A stretch of 64,000 nucleotides of DNA from Arcanobacterium urinimassiliense (lineage in GTDB: Bacteria; Actinomycetota; Actinomycetes; Actinomycetales; Actinomycetaceae): contig NZ_LT632435.1 in NCBI RefSeq assembly GCF_900119495.1, forward strand, positions 820,556 to 884,555. Direction: 5' to 3'. Shown in pieces: positions 17,096 to 27,116 of this stretch (positions are counted from its first letter, which is position 1; every line of letters starts with the position of its first letter). Under the pieces are notes generated by a model. That model did no database searches, had not been told where the DNA came from, and was given only the letters and a program-made list of their open reading frames with translations. The translations under genes were made by a program, and so were the position numbers.

Positions 17096-17548
17096 TCACT
17101 GCAAAGCAGTGGAGCGTAAATGATGCATATCGGCAGGCACGTTAGAGCCATACCCTAAACCCTGCAGAGCGCTCCGCAGTTTTTCCATAGCTGCATCTAG
17201 TTCCTCGGCGCTAGCTGCTTGTGCTCGTGCCAAATTCCCATCTGCTTCGGAAGTGGCTGGAATTACGTGTATATGGGTATGCGGTACTTCGAATCCTAAA
17301 ATAGTGAGGATAGAGCGTGGCACCTGAAAAGCTTTTTCCTGGGCACGCCCGATTATTTGTGCCACTTTAGCTAGGTGAGCAAAATCTTCTGGAGCTACAT
17401 CACTATATTTATCTATCGCTTGGCGTGGTACTACCAATACGTGCCCCGGCGTCACCGGCTCAATCGTGGCAAAAGCTACGCAAATTTCATCTTCCCATAC
17501 AAAACGGCCGGGAAATTCTCCACAAATAATTTTTTGAAAAACACTCAT
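17096..17548 (-). CDS. HIT-family hydrolase (tandem copy B)
   Basis: This 150-residue histidine triad protein has motif HTHIHVIPA. Its N-terminal half is close to copy A, including at DNA level around the TPGHVLVVPR codons, which indicates a local duplication. It is the first of the pair and is divergent from leuS. The likely activity is nucleotide phosphoramidase or a related hydrolase in the cytoplasm; nothing nearby narrows this. The C-terminal 40 residues differ from copy A, so the two may have split functions. Confidence 0.88.
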   Translation of the reverse strand: MSVFQKIICGEFPGRFVWEDEICVAFATIEPVTPGHVLVVPRQAIDKYSDVAPEDFAHLAKVAQIIGRAQEKAFQVPRSILTILGFEVPHTHIHVIPATSEADGNLARAQAASAEELDAAMEKLRSALQGLGYGSNVPADMHHLRSTALQ

Positions 17549-17690
17549 GCTCTAAGTCTAAATCTAAAAAACTCAGAATGCGGGGTGAAATACCGGCGTG
17601 AAGTAGGCGGCAAAGCAAAATATCTAGGTATATTTCCAATTTTCTCTGCGCTACTATGGGGGAGATAGATAAACATCTAGAGGAGAAACT

Positions 17691-20576
17691 ATGAGTAGTG
17701 AAGCGGCAGCGCTCCCATATCGCTATACGGCAGAACTCGCTAATAAGATAGAAGCTAAATGGCAAGAGCGCTGGGAAAAAGAAGAAACTTTTAATGCTCC
17801 CAATCCGGTAGGTGATCTAGCCACTTCCGGAGAGCTACCGAAGGAATCTTTTTATCTACTAGATATGTTTCCTTATCCTTCTGGAAAAGGCTTACACGTA
17901 GGCCATCCGCTAGGTTTTATCGCCACTGATACCATTGCTCGCTATCAGCGGATGCAGGGGAAAAACGTCCTCTATACGATGGGCTACGACGCCTTCGGAT
18001 TACCGGCAGAGCAATATGCAGTGCAGACAGGGCAGCATCCGCGGATAACTACCGAAGAAAACATTGAGAATATGCGCCGGCAGTTGCGCCGTCTTGGGCT
18101 TTCGCATGAAAAGCGCCGTTCTTTTGCCACAACTGATGTGGACTATATGCGTTGGACGCAGTGGATTTTCTTGCAAATTTTTAATTCTTGGTACGATCCG
18201 GAAGCGCCGGGCAGAAAAGCTGGAACGCGCGGGCGGGCTCGGCCGATTTCGGAACTAATTGCTGGCTATAAAGATGGCTCCATTTCCACTCCCGATGGGC
18301 GAGAGTGGGCAGAACTGAATAAAGCCGAGCAGGAGCAAGCCGTAAATTCGCGCCGCCTCGCCTATATTGATTTTGCCCCGGTGAATTGGTGCCCAGGACT
18401 AGGCACCGTATTGGCAAATGAAGAAGTGACAGCAGAAGGGCGCTCTGAACGCGGCAATTATCCGGTATTCAAGCGCAATCTGCGGCAGTGGATGATGCGT
18501 ATTACCGACTATGCAGATCGCTTGGTAATGGATCTGGATATGGTGGACTGGCCGGAAAAAGTGCGGCTTATGCAGCGCAACTGGATTGGGAAATCGATTG
18601 GAGCAGAAGTAGCTTTCGTGCTGCAGCATGCCGCTGGCTCCGAGACCTTGCGCGTATTTACTACTCGCCCAGATACTCTTTTTGGAGCTACTTTTATGGT
18701 AGTTTCCCCCGAGCATCCGCTATTACAAGAAGCCGAGAATATCCCAGCTAATTGGCCAGCAGGTACTCGCACTCCTTGGACTGGCGGTTATAGCAATCCA
18801 CAAGAAGCTGTGCATGCCTATCAGAAGCAGGCGGCTCGTAAATCCGATATGGACCGCAGCGCCCTCGATAAAGAAAAGACCGGCGTATTCACTGGTCTAT
18901 ATGCTAAGAATCCGGTGAACGGGAAAGAGATTCCCGTATTTACCGCTGACTATGTGATGATGGGCTACGGTACTGGTGCAATTATGGCGGTGCCTGCACA
19001 TGACCAGCGCGATTTCGATTTCGCGAAGAAATTTGATCTCGATATTATCCCAACTATGCAGGCTCCGGCGGATTTTGACGGCGAAAGTGCCTGGGTGGAA
19101 GATGGAGTAATAATCAATTCCGCCAATGCCGATATTTCTCTAAACGGTCTAGGAATTAGCGAAGGTAAGAAACTAATTACGGACTGGATGGAAAAGCAAG
19201 GCTGCGGAAAAGAAAGTATTTCTTATCGGTTGCGGGATTGGCTTTTCAGCCGGCAGCGCTACTGGGGAGAGCCTTTCCCGATAGTTTATGACGCAGATGG
19301 GAATGTACACGCTCTGCCGGAGCAAATGCTGCCGATAGAACTTCCCGATATTCCAGATTATTCTCCGCGTTCCTACGATCCGGATGACGCCGATTCACAG
19401 CCCGAACCACCTTTAGGGAGATTGACGGATTGGGTGCGGGTGCGCCTCGATTTAGGAGACGGTGAAAAAGAGTATTTCCGCGATACTAATACCATGCCGA
19501 ACTGGGCCGGTTCTTGTTGGTATGAATTGCGTTATCTAGATCCACACAACCACCAAGAATTTGTGGCAAGTGAAAATGAAGCCTACTGGATGGGGCCAAA
19601 AGCTGGAAAAGAATCTGGCGGTACTGATCTCTATGTAGGAGGAGTGGAGCACGCCGTCTTGCATCTACTCTATGCGCGTTTCTGGCATAAAGTACTTTAC
19701 GATTTAGGGTATGTAAGTTCTTGCGAGCCTTTCCACAAGTTGTTTAATCAAGGCTATGTGCAGGCTTATGCCTATACCGATAGTCGCGGCCAGTACGTGC
19801 CGGCTGATGAAGTGGAAGAGCAAATGCCTGCCGATGGGGAAGGCGAACCCACATTTACCTGGAAGGGGCAAACCGTCTACCGAGAATACGGAAAGATGGG
19901 TAAATCGCTGAAGAATATAGTCACTCCAGATGAAATGTGTGCGACCTACGGTGCTGATACTTTCCGGCTTTATGAGATGTCAATGGGTCCGCTCGACATA
20001 TCTCGCCCATGGGAGACACGTGCGGTAATTGGATCACAACGCTTCTTACAGCGGCTGTGGCGGAATATCATCGATGAAGAGAGTGGAAAAGTAATCGTAA
20101 CGGAGGAAGCTCCCGAAGGTGAAACAGCAAAACTGCTGGCGCGCACAATTGCGGGAGTACAAGATGATTACGGGCAGATGCATATAAATACGGCAATTGC
20201 CAAGCTCATCATGTTTAATAACCACCTAACTGGAATGGCAGTGCCCCGCGCTGCTGCCGAAGCATTGGTAATAATGGTAGCTCCCGTAGCTCCGCATATT
20301 GCTGAAGAGCTTTGGGAACTGTTGGGGCATACTACTTCTTTAGCACGCGTACCTTTCCCGGAAGTTAGCGATAAATCGCTGCTAGTAGACAACACCGTCA
20401 CTTGTGTGGTGCAAGTGCAGGGTAAAGTGCGCGATCGGCTGGAAGTACCGAGAGATATTAGCGCTGCTGATTTGCAGGCACAAGCATTGGCATCGCCGCG
20501 AATTCAGCAATTCCTAGATGGTGAGCCGCGGAAAATAATCGTGCGCGAACCTAAATTGATTAATTTCGTGATTTAA
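17691..20576 (+). CDS. leuS: Leucyl-tRNA synthetase
   Basis: This 961-residue class Ia synthetase charges tRNA-Leu. The HIGH motif is in [18 protein letters not shown] (HVGH). The KMSKS loop reads KMGKS ([12 protein letters not shown]), with Gly in place of the first Ser. The inserted CP1 editing domain holds [14 protein letters not shown] and [15 protein letters not shown]. The anticodon-binding and C-terminal domains complete a length close to other actinobacterial LeuRS proteins. AGAGGAG precedes the ATG. No T-box leader is visible in the 142 bases before it. A hairpin follows the gene. Confidence 0.97.
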   Translation: MSSEAAALPYRYTAELANKIEAKWQERWEKEETFNAPNPVGDLATSGELPKESFYLLDMFPYPSGKGLHVGHPLGFIATDTIARYQRMQGKNVLYTMGYDAFGLPAEQYAVQTGQHPRITTEENIENMRRQLRRLGLSHEKRRSFATTDVDYMRWTQWIFLQIFNSWYDPEAPGRKAGTRGRARPISELIAGYKDGSISTPDGREWAELNKAEQEQAVNSRRLAYIDFAPVNWCPGLGTVLANEEVTAEGRSERGNYPVFKRNLRQWMMRITDYADRLVMDLDMVDWPEKVRLMQRNWIGKSIGAEVAFVLQHAAGSETLRVFTTRPDTLFGATFMVVSPEHPLLQEAENIPANWPAGTRTPWTGGYSNPQEAVHAYQKQAARKSDMDRSALDKEKTGVFTGLYAKNPVNGKEIPVFTADYVMMGYGTGAIMAVPAHDQRDFDFAKKFDLDIIPTMQAPADFDGESAWVEDGVIINSANADISLNGLGISEGKKLITDWMEKQGCGKESISYRLRDWLFSRQRYWGEPFPIVYDADGNVHALPEQMLPIELPDIPDYSPRSYDPDDADSQPEPPLGRLTDWVRVRLDLGDGEKEYFRDTNTMPNWAGSCWYELRYLDPHNHQEFVASENEAYWMGPKAGKESGGTDLYVGGVEHAVLHLLYARFWHKVLYDLGYVSSCEPFHKLFNQGYVQAYAYTDSRGQYVPADEVEEQMPADGEGEPTFTWKGQTVYREYGKMGKSLKNIVTPDEMCATYGADTFRLYEMSMGPLDISRPWETRAVIGSQRFLQRLWRNIIDEESGKVIVTEEAPEGETAKLLARTIAGVQDDYGQMHINTAIAKLIMFNNHLTGMAVPRAAAEALVIMVAPVAPHIAEELWELLGHTTSLARVPFPEVSDKSLLVDNTVTCVVQVQGKVRDRLEVPRDISAADLQAQALASPRIQQFLDGEPRKIIVREPKLINFVI

Positions 20577-20618
20577 TTACCTATTTCGCCGCGACGCGAT
20601 AGGGAAAGAAAATTATAG

Positions 20619-20652
20619 CGGGAGAGTGTTCCAACCAGCGGACACTCTCCCG
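20619..20652. terminator. Terminator-like hairpin after leuS
   Basis: An 11-bp perfect stem (CGGGAGAGTGT with ACACTCTCCCG) and 12-base loop lies 42 bases past the leuS stop. No T tract follows, so termination efficiency is uncertain. Confidence 0.6.
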
Positions 20653-20721
20653 TTACACAAAATGCTGTACTAGAATCTGCTTAATTACTAATAAGAAATA
20701 CGGAAAATTTAAGGAAAAATT

Positions 20722-21711
20722 ATGGCGAATACTTCTTTTTCAGCGGTAGAGAAAGCCGATTTTTTTGGTTTCCCAGCTTGGCGAATCAGAAGTGTATCTG
20801 GAGCGAGTGCGCTCATAGCAGAACGCGGAGCTACTCTTATATCTTGGCAGCCGGAGCTCGGGCAAGAAGTGATAGACGGCTATCAAGATGCAGCTGAACT
20901 AGAAAACCATATTGCCTATCGCAGCGCTATTTTGGCGCCTTGGGCGGGAAGAATCAAAGCTGGAAAGTATGTATTCGCAGATTCTACTCAGCAACTTTCC
21001 CTCAATGAGCAGGGAGAAGCCTTACATGGATTTCTTGCCGGGCGTGATTTTCAGGTAAAGGAAAAAGGAGCTGCCCTCACTTTGGAAACTACGGTGCCGG
21101 CTCAGGAAGGGTATCCGGGAGAATTTTCTGTGCAAGTCACGTACTCGCTAGAAGAAGGCTCCGATAAAGCGCAGCATTTATCGCTAGAGATATGCGCAAA
21201 AAATACCGGGAAAGATCCGCTGCCTTTGGCTTTGGGATGGCACCCCTATGTGCGTTTTCCGGGAAGTAGCGGTATCTCGAACTACAGTTTAGAAATTCCG
21301 GCGCGTACAAAAATTTTAGCTGATTCGCAATTAATTCCTTTAGCCGGGGAAGCTGCCTATGCGGGAATTAAAGCCCCCTTACATATCGATTATTTGGGCA
21401 ATCAAAAGCTGGATGTATCTTTCCGTGGTTTGATTCCAGACGAAGACGGCGTAGTAACTACGCGGGTGCGTGATTTAGCTTCCGGAGCTATGTTGGAACT
21501 CACCCAAGAACCAGCCGATGCACCAGTAATCCATATTTTTACCGCAGATAATCTAAATCGCGATAGCCGTAATTCGCTGGCTCTCGAGCCGCTCTCGCAC
21601 CTTCCCGATGCTTTTAATCGAGCAGATGCTCGCGCTAGCTTGCGCCTTGAGAGTGGAGATATTCGCCGGCTATATGCGACGCTTACCTACCGGAAGAATA
21701 ACAATCAGTAG
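20722..21711 (+). CDS. galM: Aldose 1-epimerase (galactose mutarotase family)
   Basis: This 329-residue beta-sandwich protein of the aldose-1-epimerase fold has the early YRSAILAPWAGRIKAGKY. It also has a catalytic-type histidine in ALHGFLAGR, and GWHPYVRF with the second histidine. The likely reaction is interconversion of alpha and beta anomers of galactose or glucose, the first step of the Leloir pathway; galE and UGPase lie within 8 kb. It is not in an operon with them. AAGGAAAAATT precedes the ATG. Confidence 0.85.
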   Translation: MANTSFSAVEKADFFGFPAWRIRSVSGASALIAERGATLISWQPELGQEVIDGYQDAAELENHIAYRSAILAPWAGRIKAGKYVFADSTQQLSLNEQGEALHGFLAGRDFQVKEKGAALTLETTVPAQEGYPGEFSVQVTYSLEEGSDKAQHLSLEICAKNTGKDPLPLALGWHPYVRFPGSSGISNYSLEIPARTKILADSQLIPLAGEAAYAGIKAPLHIDYLGNQKLDVSFRGLIPDEDGVVTTRVRDLASGAMLELTQEPADAPVIHIFTADNLNRDSRNSLALEPLSHLPDAFNRADARASLRLESGDIRRLYATLTYRKNNNQ

Positions 21712-21889
21712 CCGCCTAATTACTAATTAGTAGTTAGCTAGCAGCTGATTGGTAGTTAACTGATAGCTGGAAGGCTGGATAGGTCTAAGACAGATAGCTG
21801 ATAGTTGTCCACAAAGCTAGAAATAGCTTTAATATCCTCAAGGAAAAATAGCACTCAACAGCGCGGAAAATTTTTTTGAAAATAGAGGT

Positions 21890-22717
21890 ATGTATCAACC
21901 TCCACCGCGTTTAGAAAAACTGACTGACCGAGCTAATTTACGCCGCCGTATGCCACGGCATGCGGAAATTTCTGATTCCAAAATCTCTGATTCGGGAGGA
22001 AAGCTAGGCATCGCTAGTACCGGAGAAGAGCTACGCAATCTGGCTTTTGAAAATGCGCTGGGCAACGATATGGGAGTGCTCACGGAGCAGCTGCAGCGCC
22101 CGCGTTTTCGCCTTTCCCAGCGCGCCATGCGCAGTCTAATAATTCTTTTAGGGCTCATGATGGGCGGATTAGGAATATCAGTTTTTACCCAACTGAGTCA
22201 TTCAGATTCAGCTGCCCATTCCGCTCCGCCGGCCTCGCCGCCCGCTGCAGCTGAGGAAGTGGCGAAAAACGATTCTGCCGCGGTAGGGAAAGAAGCGCTT
22301 ATCTATGTAACCGGAGCAGTGAAAACTCCCGGCGTAGTGAGCCTACGGGGAGAAGTTCGAGTGCAAGATGCACTAGAAGCTGCAGGTGGATTCAGCGAAA
22401 CAGCTGATAAAATAGCTGTTAATTTGGCAGCTCCCGTGCACGACGGGGAGCATTTACATTTTCCTGCGCAAGGAGAAGCACCTAGCGGAGGGGGAGCAGA
22501 GCAAAACAATGTAGATGGAGCTGCTGCTCCGATTAATCTCAATCAAGCCGATAAAGAAGCTCTGCAAAAAATACCGGGAATCGGGCCGACCACTGCGCAA
22601 AATATCGTAAATTGGCGCACAGAAAAAGGGCCATTTCGGAAAGTAGAAGATTTGCTAAATATCCCGGGAATCGGGCAGAAAAATCTCGAAAAAATGAAGC
22701 CGTACCTTACGCTCTAG
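21890..22717 (+). CDS. comEA: ComEA-like DNA-binding protein (SLBB plus helix-hairpin-helix)
   Basis: This 275-residue protein has a long N-terminal cytoplasmic part and one membrane helix (about 84-102, LIILLGLMMGGLGISVF). An Ala/Ser/Pro-rich linker, an SLBB domain (IYVTGAVKTPGVVSLRG) and a double helix-hairpin-helix domain follow (INLNQADKEALQKIPGIGP, then LLNIPGIGQKNLEKMKPYL). ComEA binds incoming double-stranded DNA outside the membrane in transformation. It is eight bases upstream of comEC, and comEA-comEC-holA is the standard actinobacterial order. Confidence 0.92.
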   Translation: MYQPPPRLEKLTDRANLRRRMPRHAEISDSKISDSGGKLGIASTGEELRNLAFENALGNDMGVLTEQLQRPRFRLSQRAMRSLIILLGLMMGGLGISVFTQLSHSDSAAHSAPPASPPAAAEEVAKNDSAAVGKEALIYVTGAVKTPGVVSLRGEVRVQDALEAAGGFSETADKIAVNLAAPVHDGEHLHFPAQGEAPSGGGAEQNNVDGAAAPINLNQADKEALQKIPGIGPTTAQNIVNWRTEKGPFRKVEDLLNIPGIGQKNLEKMKPYLTL

Positions 22718-22725
22718 GAACCGCG

Positions 22726-24348
22726 ATGCACGATTACCGGCTCCTCCCGGCAGCCTGCACTATCTGGTTTATCACCGCCAGCAAGCCTTATTTCTCGGCC
22801 ACTATATTTTTGCAAGGTACCTGCTATTTTTTCGTTATTGGAGTGTTGTTCAGCATCTTAATGAGAAAAATTTTTCCGCTCCCCAATCAGCCTTCTTCAT
22901 TAGCGGCCTTACCTCCTGTTGCGTCATCTTCTTTACCTGCTGCTGCGCTATTTTCGCCAATTATTTTTACTCCGTATATTTCTGAAAAAAGCTGGGGAAT
23001 AGCAAGGCAAATAGTTATTTGCCTTCTTGCTGCTAGCTGCGCTTGTGGAGCTAATAGTTTACGCAGCTGGCAAGAAGCTAATTCGCTCTTAGAAGCGAGC
23101 GCGCAAACACAATTTTCTATCACTGGAAAAGTGTTAATTACTCGGGTGGGGCGAAATATGGGGGAGAATTCAGAAGATAAAATGCCGAAAATTCCTTTCG
23201 GTACTCGCGCGCGCCTAGAAAATATTGCCGGAGGCGGCCTAAAGCAAAGATATCGCAGGGAAGTATGCCTAAAAAATATGCCGAATAGCGCAGCTACCGA
23301 ATCAAAAATTTCTGCCCCGGGAGCAGAATCAGCTTTTTCGCTCCGGACTGGAGAGGAACTCCTTATCAAAGGGAAAATTCAAAAAACTGCTGATAGGTAT
23401 TGCAGCTACACTCTAGAAGCAGAGCAGATGCGCCGGGCCCCGCATCCGCAATTTTTTCGAAAGATCAGCGCTACGCTGCGGAGTGATTTCCAAAAAGAAT
23501 TGCAAAAAAATTCTCTTTCTTATCCGGCGCTCATATCTGGGGTAGTGCTAGGAGATGATTCGCAGCTCGAGATACAACTGCAAAGAGCTTTGAAAAAAGC
23601 CGGTTTAGCGCACCTCACCGCGGTATCGGGTGCCCACATTTCTCTGCTACTCGGAGGAGTGATTCTTTTATTAGGGAAAAGCAAACCACTTCTCACCGCC
23701 GGAGCTGGCACCTTGATACTGCTGCAGCTACTGGCACTAGTTGGTTTATCGCCTTCGGTGGTGCGCGCAGCTTTGATGGGGGTCTGGGTATTAGTTGCGC
23801 TCGCGCTAGAAAGGCGCGGAAATTCTTTACCTTTTTTAGCTCTTTCGATTATGCTCACTTCCTTATTTTTCCCAGAGATAGCGAGAGAATTGGGGTTTCA
23901 GATGTCTGTGCTAGCTACTCTGAGTATCCTCACGCTAGGAAATTATCTACAAAAAAATTTAGCTAAATTTTACCCGGCCGCCATCGCTCGGCTACTTGCT
24001 TATCCACTGGCCGCGGGAGTGGCTACTATGCCGCTAGTGGCAGAAATTCAAGATAGCCTCTCACTCTGGACAGTGGCAGCGAATCTAGCCGCTGCCCCGG
24101 TGGTAGCGCCTTTTACAATATGTGGATTAGCGGCGGTGCTAGGCAGTTCTTTGCCTGGATTCCCAGTATTGCCCCTATTAAAAATTTGTAGTTTCTGTGC
24201 TAGCTGGATTGTAAAAGTGGCAGAATTTGCTTGCCAACTACCGGCGGGGGCGTTGCCGGTGGGAAAAAATCTTTTTCTACATATACTGTTGATATTTCTC
24301 ATTCTGGCTTCTACTCGGCGGAAAGCTGCTGCGCGTGGAATAATATAA
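22726..24348 (+). CDS. comEC: ComEC/Rec2-type DNA channel protein
   Basis: This 540-residue membrane protein has an N-terminal pair of hydrophobic segments, a soluble beta-rich (DUF4131-like) region at about 100-250 and a Competence domain of many helices. HLTAVSGAHISLLLGG is the most conserved segment. ComEC carries single-stranded DNA into the cell. The usual C-terminal metallo-beta-lactamase domain is absent: the protein ends soon after the last helices and holA follows at once. From memory the mycobacterial homologue next to holA is also short. An in-frame ATG 38 codons upstream lies inside comEA and is not favoured as the start. Confidence 0.87.
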   Translation: MHDYRLLPAACTIWFITASKPYFSATIFLQGTCYFFVIGVLFSILMRKIFPLPNQPSSLAALPPVASSSLPAAALFSPIIFTPYISEKSWGIARQIVICLLAASCACGANSLRSWQEANSLLEASAQTQFSITGKVLITRVGRNMGENSEDKMPKIPFGTRARLENIAGGGLKQRYRREVCLKNMPNSAATESKISAPGAESAFSLRTGEELLIKGKIQKTADRYCSYTLEAEQMRRAPHPQFFRKISATLRSDFQKELQKNSLSYPALISGVVLGDDSQLEIQLQRALKKAGLAHLTAVSGAHISLLLGGVILLLGKSKPLLTAGAGTLILLQLLALVGLSPSVVRAALMGVWVLVALALERRGNSLPFLALSIMLTSLFFPEIARELGFQMSVLATLSILTLGNYLQKNLAKFYPAAIARLLAYPLAAGVATMPLVAEIQDSLSLWTVAANLAAAPVVAPFTICGLAAVLGSSLPGFPVLPLLKICSFCASWIVKVAEFACQLPAGALPVGKNLFLHILLIFLILASTRRKAAARGII

Positions 24349-24350
24349 CT

Positions 24351-25334
24351 ATGGCTGTTTGGGAAGATATAGAAATAGCGCCGGTCATGCTCATAAATTC
24401 CGAAGAACCCGTATATGCAGACCGAGCAATAGATACGTGGAAAGAAAAACTCCGCCAAAGTTTTCCCGAGCTAGATATTAACGTAGTAACTTCCCAGAAC
24501 TATACACCGCAACTACTTGGGCAAGTTTTTAGCCCCAGTTTATTTAGTGAACCGCGGCTAGCTATAATTCCAGATCTAGAAAAAGCCAGTAAATTGGCGG
24601 GAGAAGAAATAGCTGCATATTTAGAAGCGATACCGCCGGATTGTTTCCTTATTTTGCGCCACAATTCGACGGGAAAAAAATTGAACGTCAGCGGGAAAAA
24701 GATATTCACCCAAGCCGCTGCCCAAGGTTTCCCGATCGTGGAAATAAAAAAAGTAAAATATCCGAAAGATAAAGTAAAAGCGGTCATAGCTGAAGGTACA
24801 GCTAGAAAGCGCATAATCACAAATGACGCAGCAGCAGCTCTGGTCGATGCGCTCGGTTCTGATCTGCGCGAACTTTTAGCTGCCACGGATCAACTTCTAG
24901 CCGACGTATCCGGAAAAATAACAGCGGCTAATGTTCACACCTATTTTTCGGGGCGCATCGAAGCGAGCGGTTTCAACGTAGCTGATCAAGTCGTAAATGG
25001 AAATATAGAAGAAGCAATTCGCCTTAGTCGGCACGCGCTCGCCACCGGAACTGCTCCTGGGCAAATAGTGGCCGCCCTCGCCGTAAAATTTCGGCAAATG
25101 GCGCAAGTAATTGGAATGCAAAACTCTCATATCGGAGTAAAAATCAATCTCGCTAGCTGGCAAATTCGCCAAGCGCAAAATAGTCAACGCTACTGGAAAG
25201 AAGCCGCTCTAGCTAAGGCGATTCAAGAAATAGCACAGGCAGATGCAGATGTGAAAGGTCAATCTCGAGATCCGGGCTATGCGCTGGAAAGAGCTATTTT
25301 AGCTATTGGGAGAGCTCGCGCCAGTGCGAAGTGA
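24351..25334 (+). CDS. holA: DNA polymerase III delta subunit
   Basis: This 327-residue clamp-loader subunit opens the sliding clamp during replication. Family signals are the N-terminal RAIDTWKEKLRQ region, LFSEPRLAIIPDLEK, a lid-like helical part (LVDALGSDLRELLAATDQLL) and the C-terminal collar, including KFRQMAQVIGM. It starts two bases after the comEC stop; the chosen ATG gives the usual length. A longer in-frame start 40 codons upstream overlaps comEC and is unlikely. Confidence 0.9.
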   Translation: MAVWEDIEIAPVMLINSEEPVYADRAIDTWKEKLRQSFPELDINVVTSQNYTPQLLGQVFSPSLFSEPRLAIIPDLEKASKLAGEEIAAYLEAIPPDCFLILRHNSTGKKLNVSGKKIFTQAAAQGFPIVEIKKVKYPKDKVKAVIAEGTARKRIITNDAAAALVDALGSDLRELLAATDQLLADVSGKITAANVHTYFSGRIEASGFNVADQVVNGNIEEAIRLSRHALATGTAPGQIVAALAVKFRQMAQVIGMQNSHIGVKINLASWQIRQAQNSQRYWKEAALAKAIQEIAQADADVKGQSRDPGYALERAILAIGRARASAK

Positions 25335-25426
25335 AATCTATATTTGGAGCTGTATAGCCAGCTTCTAATTGCTCGCCTAGGGATAGCGTAAACTAAAAAT
25401 ATCTACAATAACTGCAGCGGAGAAAA

Positions 25427-26449
25427 ATGGAACAGAAAACTATTCTAGTAGCCGGCGGATCTGGATACATCGGCACCCATACGCTGATTAGCCTCTATGC
25501 GGCGGGATATTGGGCTGTATGTGCCGATAATTTCACTAATTCTCATCCGGAAGCTCTCCGGCGCACCGAAGCTATTATCGGTACTAAAATCCCGCTTTAC
25601 GAAGTAGACGTCTGCGATAGGCAAGCAGTAGAGCAGATATTTGCCGAGAATTCTATAGCGGGAGTAATTAATTTTGCCGGTTTGAAAGCAGTGGGAGAAT
25701 CGGTAGAAAAACCGCTGGAGTACTACGATATAAATTTGAATTCTACGCTTTCGCTTTTGCAGGCTATGCGCCGGCATAATTGCCGAGTAATGATTTTTAG
25801 CTCTTCCGCTACGGTATATGGAATGGATAATGAATCGCCGCTGCGAGAAGGAATGCCTACTTCTGCCACTAATCCCTATGGCTGGTCAAAAGTAATGAAT
25901 GAGCAAATCCTCACTGATTATTGTGGTAGCGATAAGAATTTTTCGGCTGTACTACTGCGCTATTTTAACCCAATCGGTGCACATCCCAGCGGGTTAATCG
26001 GAGAAAATCCCTGCGGAATTCCCAATAATATAATGCCCTATATTACGCAAGTGGCCGTTGGGAAATTGCCAGAACTGCACATATTTGGTCAAGATTATCC
26101 CACTCCAGACGGTACCGGCGTGCGCGATTATATTCACGTCCTCGACCTGGGGGAAGGGCATGTGCAAGCGCTTGACTACGCATTCACCCACCCGGGAGCG
26201 ATAGAAATCAATTTAGGCACTTCCCGCGGATACTCCGTACTAGAACTAGTGAAAGAATTTGAAAAGGCGAGCGGAGTAAAAATACCTTATGTTATAGATC
26301 CGCGCCGTCCGGGCGACGTCGCTTCAGTATTTGCCGATGCGAGCCGCGCCGAGAACTTACTAGCTTGGAGAGCGCGCCGTAACCTAGCGCAAATGTGCCG
26401 AGATTCCTGGAACTGGCAACAAAAAAATCCCGATGGCTACGCTCAGTAG
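25427..26449 (+). CDS. galE: UDP-glucose 4-epimerase
   Basis: This 340-residue short-chain dehydrogenase/reductase interconverts UDP-glucose and UDP-galactose. The NAD-binding loop GGSGYIGTH is at residues 10-18, the catalytic Ser/Thr region is SSSATVYG, and the Tyr-Lys pair is in YGWSK. RYFNPIGAHPSG and DGTGVRDYIHVLDL are GalE signatures. The last codons (Gly-Tyr-Ala-Gln-stop) lie in the first unit of a threefold 21-bp tandem repeat. AGCGGAG precedes the ATG. Confidence 0.95.
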   Translation: MEQKTILVAGGSGYIGTHTLISLYAAGYWAVCADNFTNSHPEALRRTEAIIGTKIPLYEVDVCDRQAVEQIFAENSIAGVINFAGLKAVGESVEKPLEYYDINLNSTLSLLQAMRRHNCRVMIFSSSATVYGMDNESPLREGMPTSATNPYGWSKVMNEQILTDYCGSDKNFSAVLLRYFNPIGAHPSGLIGENPCGIPNNIMPYITQVAVGKLPELHIFGQDYPTPDGTGVRDYIHVLDLGEGHVQALDYAFTHPGAIEINLGTSRGYSVLELVKEFEKASGVKIPYVIDPRRPGDVASVFADASRAENLLAWRARRNLAQMCRDSWNWQQKNPDGYAQ

Positions 26450-26497
26450 TTGCGAGGCTACGCTCAGTAGTTGCGAGGCTACGCTCAGTAGTTGCGA
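26435..26497. repeat. Three perfect 21-bp tandem repeats at the galE stop
   Basis: The 21-base unit beginning GGCTACGCTCAGTAG is present three times in a row (26435-26455, 26456-26476, 26477-26497) without a mismatch. The first unit holds the galE end (GYAQ and TAG). Because 21 is seven codons, each later copy repeats the in-frame TAG. Confidence 0.97.
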
Positions 26498-26529
26498 ACA
26501 GGTACATGTATAGAAATAGGCAGATATAG

Positions 26530-26565
26530 AAAAATGCCCGGAAATTTTATTTTCCGAGCATTTTT
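26530..26565. terminator. Bidirectional terminator between galE and rpsT
   Basis: A 15-bp stem with one mismatch pairs 26530-26544 with 26551-26565. It starts with five A and ends with five T, so it works as a rho-independent terminator in either direction for the convergent galE and rpsT. Confidence 0.88.
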
Positions 26566-26593
26566 GAGATTAGATAACTACTTAAGCTAGGGC

Positions 26594-26866
26594 TTAAGCG
26601 TCTTTCGTAAGCGCATCAACCTGCTTAGCCAGTTTAGACTTCCGGTTCGCAGCCTGATTCTTATGGATTACTCCCTTGGAAACAGCCTTATCTAGTTTCC
26701 GGCCAGCAAGACGCAGAGCTGCCTCTGCCGCTTCCGGATCTTTAGCTGCAATCGCTTCCCGAGTCTTCCGCACTAAGGTTTTCAACTCAGATTTATAGCT
26801 CTTATTGCGCAGCCGGCGCTTCTCATTAGTCTTAATCCGCTTTTTTTGCGACTTAATATTTGCCAC
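26594..26866 (-). CDS. rpsT: Ribosomal protein S20
   Basis: This 90-residue basic protein starts [21 protein letters not shown] and has [16 protein letters not shown] near the end, both diagnostic for S20 of the small subunit. The 250 bases upstream hold no gene. On the minus strand they show a possible leader hairpin (GGAC/GTCC and CACC/GGTG pairings at about 26974-27003), followed by a pyrimidine-rich run. That may regulate the gene but is weak. Confidence 0.97.
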   Translation of the reverse strand: MANIKSQKKRIKTNEKRRLRNKSYKSELKTLVRKTREAIAAKDPEAAEAALRLAGRKLDKAVSKGVIHKNQAANRKSKLAKQVDALTKDA

Positions 26867-27116
26867 TATTTAACTCTTTCAATTCTTTCGCTATTGCGAA
26901 TGGATATGGTCGGTGAGGGCTTGCTCTCTCTGGACTGCCAGGCGTGGGGACACCCGTGGTTAAAAGAAAAGAGCCGGACCTTTCACCCGACCAGGTGCCA
27001 AGTCCACTAGGTACTTTAGCAGTATTTGCCGCCAGAGCCAAAGAAAAGCTCCAAGGGTGGTAAAAATCATCGCTTTCGGGTAAAGAAATTATCGCTTTCA
27101 GTAAAGAAAGCCGTAA

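Noticed and set aside
22612..22725. 38-codon upstream extension of comEC
   Set aside because: It overlaps the conserved end of comEA and adds a basic tail not seen in ComEC.
22887..23369. Long minus-strand frames opposite comEC, comEA and other genes
   Set aside because: They mirror the codons of real genes, lack ribosome-binding sites and have no recognisable domains.
24231..24350. 40-codon upstream extension of holA
   Set aside because: It overlaps comEC in another frame; the ATG at 24351 gives the usual HolA N-terminus.
26867..27116. Small gene or RNA upstream of rpsT
   Set aside because: Only an imperfect hairpin was seen; there is no frame with a ribosome-binding site and no known RNA pattern.
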